Positions 1 to 8,247 are shown, counted from the stretch's first letter. The stretch: DNA of 55,011 nt from Cyanobacteria bacterium SZAS LIN-3 (GCA_018266215.1 JAFEAV010000039.1:1-55011); one strand, 5' to 3'. The notes: generated from the letters alone by a model not told the origin. Translations and numbers: made by a program.

Positions 1-2
1 TC

Positions 3-452
3 GAGGAATACATGCCGCAAATGCTATGCCCGGATCTCGGCATCAGCGGCCAGAAATACACCGACCGAATTAAAAATTTGTTGACCGGTGAAAATCTCAG
101 CGGCGCGAATGTCGCCTCAATAAACTGGTCCTCCGACTATCAAAGCGCCTTGCAGAAGGCCAAGCAAAGCAACAAACCGCTGCTGGTAGACTTTACAGCC
201 AGCTGGTGCGTATTCTGTCGCAAAATGGATCAGACTACATTTATCGAGCCCGATGTTGTAGCCCGCATCAATTCAGATTTCATCCCGGTAAAACTGGATG
301 AGCAAAACAAAGATGCTCAGATACTTTCAAGCAAATTTGAATTTCAGGCTCTGCCTACGGTTCTGGTGCTCGACGGCGACGGTAATTTGAAGAAGAAAAT
401 TACAGGCTTTGTCGGACCGGATAGATTTCTCAAACTGCTGGCGCAAAAATAG
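3..452 (+). CDS. Thioredoxin-fold protein, 5' end outside window (DsbD C-terminal-like)
   Basis: The frame is open to the left window edge, so this is probably the end of a longer gene; an internal ATG lies at 12. Counting from that ATG, the last 100 or so residues form a thioredoxin fold. It has the hydrophobic strand LLVDFTASWC, the redox motif WCVFCRKM (CxxC) and the later cis-proline region LPTVLVLDG. This arrangement matches the C-terminal domain of thiol:disulfide interchange proteins (DsbD/thioredoxin_7 type), which work on the periplasmic side. The upstream part is not visible, so a membrane domain cannot be confirmed. It ends 3 bases before the convergent gene at 456. The fold is secure; the exact subfamily is inferred. 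Confidence 0.8.
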   Translation, partial: EEYMPQMLCPDLGISGQKYTDRIKNLLTGENLSGANVASINWSSDYQSALQKAKQSNKPLLVDFTASWCVFCRKMDQTTFIEPDVVARINSDFIPVKLDEQNKDAQILSSKFEFQALPTVLVLDGDGNLKKKITGFVGPDRFLKLLAQK

Positions 453-455
453 CGC

Positions 456-707
456 TCAGTCCGACTGCTGCTCCTCGAGAGACTGGCGGAAAGCGGCACA
501 GCGCTGAATAAAGTCGGGCCAGGGCGGGATGGGTGGCTGCGGTTCGATTTTTTCGGGCAGCACATTCCACAACTCGGGCACATACCAGCATAGATCATGA
601 CCTTTCTGATCGCGCTGCTCTCTTATGGCCGCACGCAGCTTGCGCACTTCCTGACGCAGCTCGTCTTCACCCATTGTAAGCAAGTCGGAATCAATGTTTT
701 CAACCAT
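456..707 (-). CDS. Small conserved hypothetical protein
   Basis: This 83-residue protein has a charged helical N-terminus (DELRQEVRKLRAAIREQRDQ) followed by HDLCWYVPELW and a proline/tryptophan-rich segment. I recall similar short proteins with the GHDLCW...LWxLLPEK pattern in assorted bacteria, but I know no function for them. An AGGA ribosome-binding sequence lies upstream of the ATG. The gene starts 30 bases after the membrane protein encoded at 738-1457 on the same strand, so the two are probably co-transcribed. There is no signal peptide or membrane segment, so it is likely cytoplasmic. Confidence 0.7.
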   Translation of the reverse strand: MVENIDSDLLTMGEDELRQEVRKLRAAIREQRDQKGHDLCWYVPELWNVLPEKIEPQPPIPPWPDFIQRCAAFRQSLEEQQSD

Positions 708-737
708 GATGAACAGTCCTTCCTGTTTTTATCAAGA

Positions 738-1457
738 CTACAAAATATTGACGGCGCGCGCAGCCAGCAGAGCTATCACCGCCAGTGATATCGTCGATTG
801 CACCATCATCAGCCCTTTAGCCCAGCGCGAGAGCACCGGTACGTCAGTGGGAGAGAGCGCAGTGCTCGTATTGAAAGCGAGAAATAAATAGTCAACAAAG
901 CGCGGCGACCAATTTTTTGCCGAGGCAAAATTAGTAGTGGTGCCGTCTTCGCTGTTCGACTGTGGCAATGTCATCTGGGGGAACAAGAAAGCCCCGTCAT
1001 CATGCTCCTCCCGCGCGTCGCGCCGATGCGGACCACCGGCATCAAGTCGCCAGTACCAGGTGGCAAAAACAAGAATATTCGTTGTCCACAACGCCATAGC
1101 CGAGCGCAACAACTCCACCGGTGTCTCGAGGTGCAGGGGAATGGCATGGATGAGCAATATCACAGACCAAACCAGGGCCACTGTGACAATCGCCAGCGAC
1201 ACATATCCCAGCACGCGGCAGACACTGTGCTTGCCCCGACGATGATAAAACTCACCGACAAGCATTGTTATGGCCATCAAGCTAATCAAAGAATAACGCG
1301 GAAAGAACAAGAGACTAGCCGGCAGTGCCAGATTCAGGCCGCCAATAGCAACAAGAGCCAGAAAGGCAGGCCACATTGGCTCGGCGTCTCTGGCGGGATT
1401 TTTCAAATGGTCGGCGAGCTTTTGCATAAGAGGCCAATATAGCAGGGGTATTGGCAT
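738..1457 (-). CDS. Polytopic membrane protein with channel-like C-terminal hairpin
   Basis: The protein has about 239 residues with several hydrophobic segments: two near residues 30-70, two near 80-125, and a C-terminal pair around the stretch FVDYLFLAFNTSTALSPTD. The C-terminal unit (hydrophobic helix, short NTSTALSPTD loop, basic RWAKGL, then a final helix) resembles the pore-helix/filter/inner-helix layout of two-TM channels. It lacks a TxGYGD filter, so channel activity is only a guess. The longest frame begins at a TTG at 1460, and the ATG at 1457 is chosen here; neither has a convincing Shine-Dalgarno. It is divergent from the glycosylase gene at 1519 and probably in one unit with the small gene downstream. 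Confidence 0.65.
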   Translation of the reverse strand: MPIPLLYWPLMQKLADHLKNPARDAEPMWPAFLALVAIGGLNLALPASLLFFPRYSLISLMAITMLVGEFYHRRGKHSVCRVLGYVSLAIVTVALVWSVILLIHAIPLHLETPVELLRSAMALWTTNILVFATWYWRLDAGGPHRRDAREEHDDGAFLFPQMTLPQSNSEDGTTTNFASAKNWSPRFVDYLFLAFNTSTALSPTDVPVLSRWAKGLMMVQSTISLAVIALLAARAVNIL

Positions 1458-1467
1458 CAAAGCGACT

Positions 1468-1476
1468 TGATATAAT
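1468..1476 (+). promoter_or_regulatory. Extended -10 promoter for the glycosylase gene
   Basis: The sequence TGATATAAT contains a perfect TATAAT (1471-1476) preceded by the TGn extended -10 motif. It lies about 43 bases upstream of the GTG start at 1519 in the divergent intergenic space. The nearest -35-like TTGGCA is spaced only 14 bases away, so recognition would rest on the extended -10. Confidence 0.45.
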
Positions 1477-1518
1477 TTACTTTCTTTTCAAGCCGCAGCA
1501 GCGGCACAGGGGGTCTCA

Positions 1519-2148
1519 GTGGGCGCAACCAGAATCTCCAGTCAGGCCGAGATTGCCTCCCACATAGACGCGCTCAAAAACTGCAAACGCTGTCCACTCA
1601 TGGTCGGACCGGTCGTGACGCACACTCCGGTGTTGTCTAAGGTTTACCTCATAGGGCAGGCCCCGGGCCCGCATGAGGGCGCGGCGGGCAAGCCCTTTGC
1701 CTGGACCGCAGGCAAGACTTTATTCCGCTGGTTTGAACGTATCGGCTTGAACGAAGAGCAGTTTCGCGCCCTTACATATATGTCGGCCGTCTGCCGCTGC
1801 TTCCCGGGCAAGGCCAAAAGCGGCGGAGACCGTGTGCCGGCCCCGGACGAAATAGAAAACTGCTCCGGCTGGATGGCCGAGGAGTTTCGCATACTGCGCC
1901 CGGACCTGGTCATCCCTGTAGGCAAACTGGCGATTGAGCAAAGCCTGGGTAAGGGCCAGCTCGTCGACGTCATCGGCCGGAGTTTCGCCAAGACCCTTTA
2001 TGGCGTCGACTGCCAGGTCATTCCCCTGCCCCACCCCTCCGGCGCATCCACCTGGTTTAAAAAGGAACCGGGCATTTCGCTCCTGCAGGAGGCCCTGACC
2101 GAGATAGGCAGACACCCGGCCTGGCAAGAACTGACCAGTCGGGCTTGA
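1519..2148 (+). CDS. Uracil-DNA glycosylase superfamily protein (family 4/5-like)
   Basis: This 209-residue protein matches the Fe-S uracil-DNA glycosylase superfamily, which removes uracil from DNA at the start of base-excision repair. Motif A is GQAPGPHEG at about residues 46-54, followed by GKPF with the uracil-stacking Phe. Motif B is HPSGAS at about 172-177. An N-terminal CKRC (C22, C25) and later cysteines (C92/C94, C115) can supply the [4Fe-4S] ligands. The start is GTG with a G-rich Shine-Dalgarno about 8 bases upstream. The motif reads GQAPG rather than GEAPG (family 4) or GLAPG (family 5), so subfamily and catalytic strength are uncertain. It could instead be one of the less characterised members of the group. 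Confidence 0.85.
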   Translation: MGATRISSQAEIASHIDALKNCKRCPLMVGPVVTHTPVLSKVYLIGQAPGPHEGAAGKPFAWTAGKTLFRWFERIGLNEEQFRALTYMSAVCRCFPGKAKSGGDRVPAPDEIENCSGWMAEEFRILRPDLVIPVGKLAIEQSLGKGQLVDVIGRSFAKTLYGVDCQVIPLPHPSGASTWFKKEPGISLLQEALTEIGRHPAWQELTSRA

Positions 2149-2163
2149 GTTTCAAGGATTAAT

Positions 2164-2185
2164 GTGACCGCCCAACATCGGTCAC
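2164..2185 (+). other. Perfect 7-bp inverted repeat after the glycosylase gene
   Basis: GTGACCG and CGGTCAC are separated by an 8-base loop, starting 16 bases after the stop codon at 2148. No T-run follows, so this may be a weak or factor-assisted terminator, an mRNA-stabilising hairpin or an operator for the next small gene. Confidence 0.35.
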
Positions 2186-2248
2186 GTCTCCGCGCGAATA
2201 TTAAGTCGTGACCCCCCACTTACTATTCACGAAACGGAACGGTAAATC

Positions 2249-2494
2249 ATGAGCAGCCCCTTTAACATCGAACTTGGTCCCCACTTCCCCGCCGCCGACA
2301 AGGGCATCGCTAATTTTGAAATCAACGCTTTCAACACTATAATGAAAGCCGAGATGAATTTATTCAATAAAGCCTGGGCCGGCTGGCCCTCCGATAATAC
2401 CGCCCCCGATGCCCATCGCGGCGAAGCGCAATCGCAGGACATGCTGGATGCAGCCCTCAAGGGCGTTTTTGGTGATATCTACAGAAGAGGCTAG
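2249..2494 (+). CDS. Small hypothetical protein
   Basis: This is an 81-residue protein of unknown function with mixed composition, no signal peptide and no recognisable domain. The N-terminus (MSSPFNIELGPHFPAADKG) and central INAFNTIMKAEMNLFNKAW look like a helical soluble protein. The Shine-Dalgarno is weak (GGAACGG about 10 bases upstream). An antisense frame covers much of it but its translation looks like a shadow. It sits between two plus-strand genes, which mildly supports it. Confidence 0.5.
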   Translation: MSSPFNIELGPHFPAADKGIANFEINAFNTIMKAEMNLFNKAWAGWPSDNTAPDAHRGEAQSQDMLDAALKGVFGDIYRRG

Positions 2495-2677
2495 TTAGCC
2501 CCGCCATGCAATGTGCAGCGCCAGAGCCTTTTGCCCTTCTTGCATAAAACGCCTGGCTATGCGAGGATTGCCGGCAAACTCAGGGCGCAAAACTTTGGCG
2601 ACAAACAGCTCGACGACTCCAGTCTTCCGGACCTTCAGGAATTCCCAACAAGAAACAAAAACCCTGGTAGAAGCTGG

Positions 2678-3811
2678 ATGACACCCATCACAACGTTAAC
2701 CCAGAAAGCGGAGAAAACCACTCCGTCATTGGGGCAGCCGTGGTTATCTTCGCCGACCTGGGATACAACCTGGATACTGGGACCAGCGCTTATCTCGGCC
2801 TCCTGTGCGCTCATTTTCAAAGAACAAATGGAAGCCTGCCAGAGTGTGCCACTCTGGGTCTGGGTCTGCTTCATCCTGATGGTCGATGTCGCCCACGTTT
2901 ATGCCAGCCTCTTCCGCACTTATCTGGATCCAAAGGCTTTCAGCAAAAACAAAGTGGTGCTGCTGGTGATGCCGGTTGTTGCCTGGCTTGGCGGCACTGT
3001 CCTTTACTGGATAGGAGATCAGTACTTCTGGCGCGGTCTGGTCTATCTGGCGGTGTTTCATTTTATCCGTCAACAATTTGGTTTTATGATGCTCTACGGG
3101 CGCAGAGACTCAGCTGCGGCTAAGAAATATCGCTGGCTCGACCACACGGCTATTTACACGGCAACGGTTTATCCACTGCTTTTCTGGCACACGCATGTGC
3201 GCGACTTCAGCTGGTTTGGTGCCACCGAATTTTTCGACTGTGTGCCGGCCTTTGTCAATGAAATAGGATTTGCCGCGTATGTACTTGTCGCTGCAGCATA
3301 TTTCAGCAAAGAAATTTTCCTGGCAAAACAGGGCCAGATCAACATTCCAAAAAATCTGCTCCTGCTCACAACGGCATACAGCTGGTGGACCTGCATCGTT
3401 GCTGTCAACTCCGACCTGGCATTTACGATCACTAACGTGGTCAGCCACGGCGTCCCTTACATGGCGCTGGTCTGGCTCTACCACGGCCGCGCGGCGCGGG
3501 AAAAAGAGATGAGCGCGCCGGGGGCGGTCTCAGCCTGGGGCCGGGGCTGGCGCAAATTGCTTATCTCCAATGCCTTCATTTTTGTCGCATCTATGGTCCT
3601 CCTGGCCTACATAGAAGAAGGCTTCTGGGACTCCCTCGTCTGGCGCGAACACTGGGCGGTTTTCGCCCCCTTCTGGCGCATCCCCCACCAGGCAGACCCG
3701 CTGCTGCTGGCTATAATCGTACCGTTCCTGGCACTGCCGCAGTCAACGCACTATCTGCTCGACGGTCTGATATGGAAAGTCAAGGAGCGCGGCAGTGTCT
3801 GGAGCGCGTAA
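2678..3811 (+). CDS. Polytopic membrane protein of unknown function
   Basis: The 377-residue product has roughly nine to ten hydrophobic segments. Histidine-bearing motifs include DVAHVYASLFRTYLD, VFHFIRQQFGFMMLYGRR and NVVSHGVPYMALVWLYH, each next to or inside a predicted helix. I recall similar His-rich uncharacterised membrane proteins, and the histidines could bind metal or haem, but no function is known to me. A longer frame starts at a GTG at 2513. The first 55 residues of that version look unlike a transmembrane N-terminus, and PTWDTTWILGPAL just after the chosen ATG looks like a natural protein start. The start is therefore tentative. Confidence 0.7.
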   Translation: MTPITTLTQKAEKTTPSLGQPWLSSPTWDTTWILGPALISASCALIFKEQMEACQSVPLWVWVCFILMVDVAHVYASLFRTYLDPKAFSKNKVVLLVMPVVAWLGGTVLYWIGDQYFWRGLVYLAVFHFIRQQFGFMMLYGRRDSAAAKKYRWLDHTAIYTATVYPLLFWHTHVRDFSWFGATEFFDCVPAFVNEIGFAAYVLVAAAYFSKEIFLAKQGQINIPKNLLLLTTAYSWWTCIVAVNSDLAFTITNVVSHGVPYMALVWLYHGRAAREKEMSAPGAVSAWGRGWRKLLISNAFIFVASMVLLAYIEEGFWDSLVWREHWAVFAPFWRIPHQADPLLLAIIVPFLALPQSTHYLLDGLIWKVKERGSVWSA

Positions 3812-3870
3812 TTGAGAGACCAACTTGGGGCATAATGTCTTAGATGGCTGGGACGTGGAGGGTGCGATAG

Positions 3871-4485
3871 ATGAAAAGACTGACAGGCGCAGCACTTTGC
3901 CTGGCAATGGCTCTGCCGGCCCTGGCGGCGCCTCCCGTCGACAACCTGACCAAAGGCATACAGCTGTACAAAGCCGGCCAGTACTACAAGGCCCTGGGAT
4001 ATTTCCAGGATTCAGTCAAGAAGAAACCCAAGGTCTGGCAAGGCCATTACTATCTGGCAAATACTTATCTCTCCCTCGGCGACCGCGACCAGGCGTATGA
4101 GCAATACAGGCTCTGTCAGGCCTGCCGCCCGACACCGGATATTGAAGCGGCCTGTGAGCAAATCGTCAGCAAGCTGGCCGCGGCCAGCACCACAAGTATG
4201 CCCTCATACAACGATCCCGATGCCAATCGCAGTCGCAATCAATATCTGATCCAACAGAAACAGGCCATCCTGGATGACGCAGGCAGACAGGCACAACTGA
4301 ATCGTGATCGCACCATGAACGCCATTCTCAATGAGACAGCAATCGGCAATGGCGGTCGCGCCAGTTTTGCACCCGATGCCACAGCAGAAGACCATGAACG
4401 GGCAATGAAAATACAGCGCGAGACCGAAAAGAAAAACGAAGCTATTTACGAAGCGGCCCGTCGACGAGCCAGAGAAATAAAATAG
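3871..4485 (+). CDS. Exported TPR protein
   Basis: The 204-residue protein begins with a classic signal peptide (MKRLTGAALCLAMALPALA, cleavage near ALAA). Tandem TPR-like helices follow at about residues 24-95 (GIQLYKAGQYYKALGYFQDSVKKKP, then HYYLANTYLSLGDRDQAYEQY). The C-terminal half is a charged, Gln/Arg-rich helical stretch that may be coiled coil. It is expected in the periplasm, where TPRs mediate protein contacts. A GGAGGG Shine-Dalgarno lies about 9 bases before the ATG. The next gene starts 24 bases downstream and probably belongs to the same transcript. The partner is unknown. Confidence 0.8.
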   Translation: MKRLTGAALCLAMALPALAAPPVDNLTKGIQLYKAGQYYKALGYFQDSVKKKPKVWQGHYYLANTYLSLGDRDQAYEQYRLCQACRPTPDIEAACEQIVSKLAAASTTSMPSYNDPDANRSRNQYLIQQKQAILDDAGRQAQLNRDRTMNAILNETAIGNGGRASFAPDATAEDHERAMKIQRETEKKNEAIYEAARRRAREIK

Positions 4486-4509
4486 CGCCATCTTAAACAG
4501 GACGGCTCT

Positions 4510-5253
4510 ATGAAGGGCATTTTTATACTTGTGGTCGTTGTCGCACTGGCAGGCTTTGTCTGCTTCAACATCAGTGCCATCACGGCTTACATAAACTCGG
4601 CCACCGCGATGCTGCACGGCGTAGACGCCGATAGTCTCGAGGGCAAACCGTTGAAGACCTACGCCCTGCCGCACTCCCACTGCAAGGCCGGATTCCCCGG
4701 TGAACCGCACGCACCATCGGCCGCACAGCAACTCTACAACGGCCTGCAATCGGGCGAAACAAAAGTGATGGCCGATGCCAAACAGGTCTATTACCTGGCC
4801 GAGCTGAGCATACCGGCGGCACCGCTGGCAGCAGGCGGCCCATCTGGCGCGGCGGGCGTGCTGTCATTTGCCGCGAGCAATTCGGGCATGGAGCAATTTG
4901 CCAAAGGACCATCCGCCCTGGACACAACAGGAAATAACAGTACTGCCGGCTTCAACAACGATGAGTCGGTGCCGCTGAAAATACAGAACGCCCTCGATAG
5001 CATGTCGCGCTCCTGGCTCACCGAGCACGGCACCAGCGCCGAACAGACATTGCCTCTAGCTCTCAAAGGCGGGCTTTTTAGCGGCCGCGAAATAACCGGC
5101 CGATTGAAAGACGGTGCCGGCAGATTTAAGTTGAGATTCTTTTGCAACTATCCTTGCAAGACGATTGTCATAATTGGTGCCACCGGTGATGGTGCGCGGG
5201 TAGATTCGGCCGATACGAAGAAGTTTATCGAGTCGCTGGATATGTGGCAGTGA
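4510..5253 (+). CDS. N-terminally anchored hypothetical protein
   Basis: This 247-residue protein has one N-terminal hydrophobic segment (MKGIFILVVVVALAGFVCF), which is a signal anchor or signal peptide, followed by an exported domain. The last 60 residues have an alternating strand pattern and end in KKFIESLDMWQ. That C-terminus is reminiscent of PsbP/DcrB-type domains such as those suspected at 22537 and 32336, but the similarity is loose. The central part is rich in Ala, Gly and Ser. An AGGA Shine-Dalgarno is well placed. It lies 24 bases after the TPR gene and 14 before the Nif11-like gene, suggesting a three-gene unit. Confidence 0.65.
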   Translation: MKGIFILVVVVALAGFVCFNISAITAYINSATAMLHGVDADSLEGKPLKTYALPHSHCKAGFPGEPHAPSAAQQLYNGLQSGETKVMADAKQVYYLAELSIPAAPLAAGGPSGAAGVLSFAASNSGMEQFAKGPSALDTTGNNSTAGFNNDESVPLKIQNALDSMSRSWLTEHGTSAEQTLPLALKGGLFSGREITGRLKDGAGRFKLRFFCNYPCKTIVIIGATGDGARVDSADTKKFIESLDMWQ

Positions 5254-5267
5254 AGGAGTGATATTTT

Positions 5268-5483
5268 ATGAAGTTCGCCGAATTTGTTGAGGAAGTTTCG
5301 CAGACCTATCCGAATTTGATTGGACTCGCCAATTGTGTCAACCTAGAGCAGGGATTTCGGTTTCTTGCCTCCATTGGATACGATATTGCCACGATGGAGC
5401 AAATACCTCTCGATGAATTTACTCAGGATTTGGTTTTTCCAATTTCTGGCGAGTCCAGTTATCTCGCGCTCGGTGTTACTTGA
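5268..5483 (+). CDS. Small protein resembling Nif11 leader family
   Basis: The 71-residue product has the order FVEEVSQTYPNLIGL, ANCVNLEQGFRFLASIGYDI, then an acidic tail. The spacing of the N-terminal amphipathic helix and the A..GYD turn recalls the Nif11 domain (PF07862), found in nitrogen-fixation-associated small proteins and in leaders of ribosomally made peptides. No double-glycine cleavage site is present and no maturation enzyme is encoded nearby, so a peptide-precursor role is not supported. GGAG lies about 11 bases before the ATG, and a strong terminator follows the stop. Family assignment is by eye. Confidence 0.5.
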   Translation: MKFAEFVEEVSQTYPNLIGLANCVNLEQGFRFLASIGYDIATMEQIPLDEFTQDLVFPISGESSYLALGVT

Positions 5484-5485
5484 GT

Positions 5486-5518
5486 TGGTCATCTAACAGC
5501 GGTCGCTGTTTTTGACCA
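5486..5518 (+). terminator. Rho-independent terminator after the Nif11-like gene
   Basis: AACAGC and GCTGTT form a stem around a GGTC tetraloop (5495-5510), directly followed by five T residues. Outer arms TGGTCA (5486-5491) and TGACCA (5513-5518) can extend the structure in both directions. It starts 3 bases after the stop codon at 5483. Confidence 0.75.
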
Positions 5519-5613
5519 CCTTCCGTCGCCGGATGAATTGCTTGAGTGGCATCTATCGCAAGGTTGGGCGCCGCAGTATTCGGAGTTAAAGACTGGTAAC
5601 AAAATATTGGGGC

Positions 5614-5925
5614 ATGCTTCTTGTCTGGTACACAGACAAGACCAAGGTGGATAGGGCAGCGGGGGACAGTGCAGAAAAGTTTTTCAAAGAAGCCTTCAAA
5701 CGGTCGGATAGAAATCCCATCATCTGGAAAAGCTATGCACACTTCTTGAAGGATGGCGGCCAAATCCGAGAGAGCAAAGAAGCATCAGAAAAAGCGGCTA
5801 CTCTAGAGAAACAAGAACTTCAGCTCAGGGAAGACGTTATCCTGACCGTTCCAACCATACTTCGAAACTCCCCTTTCAAGTATCAAAAGAATGATTCGCA
5901 GGGTGAGGCCTACGATTGCAGGTAG
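5614..5925 (+). CDS. Short TPR-like ORF, possibly a gene remnant
   Basis: The 103-residue frame contains one convincing TPR-like hairpin, AEKFFKEAFKRSDRNPIIWKSYAHFLKDGGQ followed by a Glu/Lys-rich helix. The N-terminus (MLLVWYTDKTKVDRA) begins mid-helix without a good Shine-Dalgarno, and the last 30 residues look unstructured. This fits the leftover of a longer TPR protein whose 5' part is lost, or a small real protein. The preceding 95 bases hold only the terminator and no other gene. Treat it as low-certainty coding. Confidence 0.35.
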   Translation: MLLVWYTDKTKVDRAAGDSAEKFFKEAFKRSDRNPIIWKSYAHFLKDGGQIRESKEASEKAATLEKQELQLREDVILTVPTILRNSPFKYQKNDSQGEAYDCR

Positions 5926-6033
5926 ACTGCAATTTGGGGCGCAATTATAACCCGGCAACAAAAGAAGAAAAGGGTGTCACAGCACGAATTTCTCAGCCAG
6001 AATCTTTTGAATAGACTTGAGGAGGAAAAACCA

Positions 6034-6690
6034 GTGAGCGTTTGCGCAATAGTTGGGGCGGGAGCCGGTATCAGCCAATCGGCGGCGAAGAAATTTCTCG
6101 ACCGTGGTTACGATATCGCACTGGTGGCCAGGAACTCCGAAAAGCTGGCTGGCCTGAAAGAAGAGCTGGGTAACGACAGAATCACTACCTGGAGCTGCGA
6201 TGCCGCCGACATGGATAAGGTTTTTCAGACTTTCACCGAGATCCAGGAGTGTCAGGGACCGGTTGAAGTCCTCATCTACAACGCCTATATGGCCGTCCCC
6301 GGTCGCGTCACCAGGCTCAAACCATCCGACCTCAGAGACACCCTGCAGGTCAACATCACCGGCGCCCTCGCCGCCGCCCAGCAGGTGATCCCCAAGATGA
6401 AGGCAGCCGGCAAAGGCACGATCATTCTCACCGGGGGTGGCTTTGCGCTGGCGCCCTTCCAGGGCATGACGGCCCTGTCGGTCGGCAAAGCCGGGCTGCG
6501 GGCGCTGGCTAATTGTATGCATCAAGAGCTGGGCCCCCTGGGCATCCACGCCGGCACAGTGACCGTATGCGGCCTCGTCAAACCCGGTACCTTCTACAGC
6601 CCCGATGCCATCGCCGATGCCTTTCTGGCCTTCCATGATCAACCCGCCGACGCTTTTGATTGGGAAATGATGTTCAAAGAAGCGGGCTAA
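6034..6690 (+). CDS. Atypical short-chain dehydrogenase/reductase
   Basis: This is an SDR-fold protein of 218 residues. The Rossmann nucleotide-binding turn is AIVGAGAGIS at the N-terminus, with ALVARNSEKL and CDAADMD typical of classical SDRs. The usual active-site Ser and Tyr-x-x-x-Lys are altered: the stretch TILTGGGFAL lacks the Ser, and LSVGKAGL puts Leu where Tyr is expected while keeping Lys. Related oxidoreductase-like proteins with an LSxGKA segment are common, and their substrate is unknown. The GTG start at 6034 is chosen because GAGGAGG lies 9 bases upstream; a longer frame starts at 5974. It is followed by the SDR-type gene at 6739. Confidence 0.8.
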   Translation: MSVCAIVGAGAGISQSAAKKFLDRGYDIALVARNSEKLAGLKEELGNDRITTWSCDAADMDKVFQTFTEIQECQGPVEVLIYNAYMAVPGRVTRLKPSDLRDTLQVNITGALAAAQQVIPKMKAAGKGTIILTGGGFALAPFQGMTALSVGKAGLRALANCMHQELGPLGIHAGTVTVCGLVKPGTFYSPDAIADAFLAFHDQPADAFDWEMMFKEAG

Positions 6691-6738
6691 AGTACACAGT
6701 TCACACCAAGTTCCCTCAAGTAGGACCATAATTGCTGT

Positions 6739-8247
6739 ATGAGCAATGAAAGTCCGCTAGTTATGGTCACGGGTGCGACAGGCTATGTCGGGGGCCGCCT
6801 GGTGCCGCGACTACTGGAGGCCGGCTACAGAGTACGCGCATCCGGACGCTCACTAAACAAGCTCAAGAGCCGGACCTGGGCGAAGCATCCGGATGTGGAG
6901 CTGGTAGCGCTCGACATATTTGACGAGAAGGCCCTCACTCAAGCCCTGGAGGGCTGCGAGGCGGCCTATTATCTGGTCCATTCGATGAACGGACGCACTA
7001 CCGATTTTGAAAAATCAGACCGCTACGCCGCCGAGTTGATGGCTAAGGCGGCCGAAGCCGCCGGGGTCAAACGGATCATATATCTGGGCGCCCTGGGCGA
7101 GAGCTCCGACAATCTGAGCAAGCACCTGCGTTCGCGGGCCGAAGTAGCCGATATCCTACAGAGAGGTCCGGTACCGGTGACAGTGCTGAGAGCGGGCATG
7201 ATCCTGGGCTCGGGAAGCACGTCTTTTGAGATTTTGCGCTACCTGGTCGAGCGCCTGCCGGTCATGATCACGCCAAAATGGCTGGAGACGCCCAGCCAAC
7301 CGATAGCGATCAGAAACGTCCTTACCTATATGATCGACTGCCTCAAAAAAGATGAGACAGTGGGCAAAACTTTTGACATCGGCGGGCCGGAGATACTGAC
7401 CTACAGAGAGCTGATGCAGACCTATGCGGTGGCGGCCGGGCTGGGCAAGAGAATCATTATTACCGTTCCGATTTTCACGCCGCGGCTGTCATCCTACTGG
7501 ATTCATTGCGTCACCCCGGTGCCGTCGTATATAGCACGGCCACTGGCTGAGGGGCTGCGCAACCCGGTCTTGTGCACAGACCAGGAAATTCTGAAAATTA
7601 TTCCGCAACAACTTCTGACCTGCCGAGAAGCTATCGATATAGCACTGGATCGCATTCAACATCAATCGGTGGAAAGCAGCTGGACCGACGCCGGGGTGCT
7701 GCCTCCACCTGAGTGGATCATCCCCGGGGACCCAGGCTGGGCCGGCGGCAATTACTATGAAGACAACCGTTTTGTAGAAGTGAAAGACTCGCCCGCCGAG
7801 GTCTGGTACAGGCTGATGCGCCTGGGCGGCAAGACCGGCTGGTACTACGGTAACTGGATGTGGCAACTGCGCGGTTACATGGACCGTTTGATAGGCGGTG
7901 TCGGCCTGATGCGCGGGCGGCGCAGCGCAGAAACATTGTTTGTCGGAGACGCCCTGGACTTCTGGCGGGTGATAGCCGTCGAGCCCGAAAGTCGGCTCCT
8001 ATTGACGGCTGAAATGATTCTGCCGGGAACGGCATTCCTCGAATTTCGCATAAGCGCGATGCCAAACGGCAACACAAAAGTGCAGCAAATTGCCAGGTTT
8101 CAACCGCAGGGTTTACTGGGTGTCCTTTACTGGTGGGTTGTTACACCGCTGCACCACTTTGTTTTTACCGGAATGCTCAAAGGCATTGCCAGTGCCAGTC
8201 GCGAGACCATAATCAAGGGGCCGCAACGTATACTCAAGCGTGCTTGA
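6739..8247 (+). CDS. NAD(P)-binding SDR-type protein with C-terminal DUF2867-like domain
   Basis: The 502-residue protein has an atypical-SDR Rossmann domain at about residues 1-290 with the nucleotide motif MVTGATGYVGGRL, then YYLVHSMNG, AEAAGVKRIIYLGALG and VLRAGMILG. A second domain from about residue 330 (PGDPGWAGGNYYEDNRFVEVKDSPAEVWYRLMRLGGKTGWYYGNWMWQLRG) matches the DUF2867 region fused to YbjT-like proteins. The SDR half resembles NmrA/complex I NDUFA9-type proteins. The substrate is unknown and it is presumably cytoplasmic or membrane-associated. The start lies 48 bases after the upstream SDR gene, so the two may act together. The family is clear; the function is not. Confidence 0.85.
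   Translation: MSNESPLVMVTGATGYVGGRLVPRLLEAGYRVRASGRSLNKLKSRTWAKHPDVELVALDIFDEKALTQALEGCEAAYYLVHSMNGRTTDFEKSDRYAAELMAKAAEAAGVKRIIYLGALGESSDNLSKHLRSRAEVADILQRGPVPVTVLRAGMILGSGSTSFEILRYLVERLPVMITPKWLETPSQPIAIRNVLTYMIDCLKKDETVGKTFDIGGPEILTYRELMQTYAVAAGLGKRIIITVPIFTPRLSSYWIHCVTPVPSYIARPLAEGLRNPVLCTDQEILKIIPQQLLTCREAIDIALDRIQHQSVESSWTDAGVLPPPEWIIPGDPGWAGGNYYEDNRFVEVKDSPAEVWYRLMRLGGKTGWYYGNWMWQLRGYMDRLIGGVGLMRGRRSAETLFVGDALDFWRVIAVEPESRLLLTAEMILPGTAFLEFRISAMPNGNTKVQQIARFQPQGLLGVLYWWVVTPLHHFVFTGMLKGIASASRETIIKGPQRILKRA

Noticed and set aside
2227..2460. 77-residue minus-strand frame
   Set aside because: Its composition looks random and it conflicts with the plus-strand small gene 2249-2494; neither is certain but the plus strand fits the neighbourhood better.
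5977..6729. 250-residue minus-strand frame
   Set aside because: It lies opposite a clear SDR gene that has its own GAGGAGG start signal.
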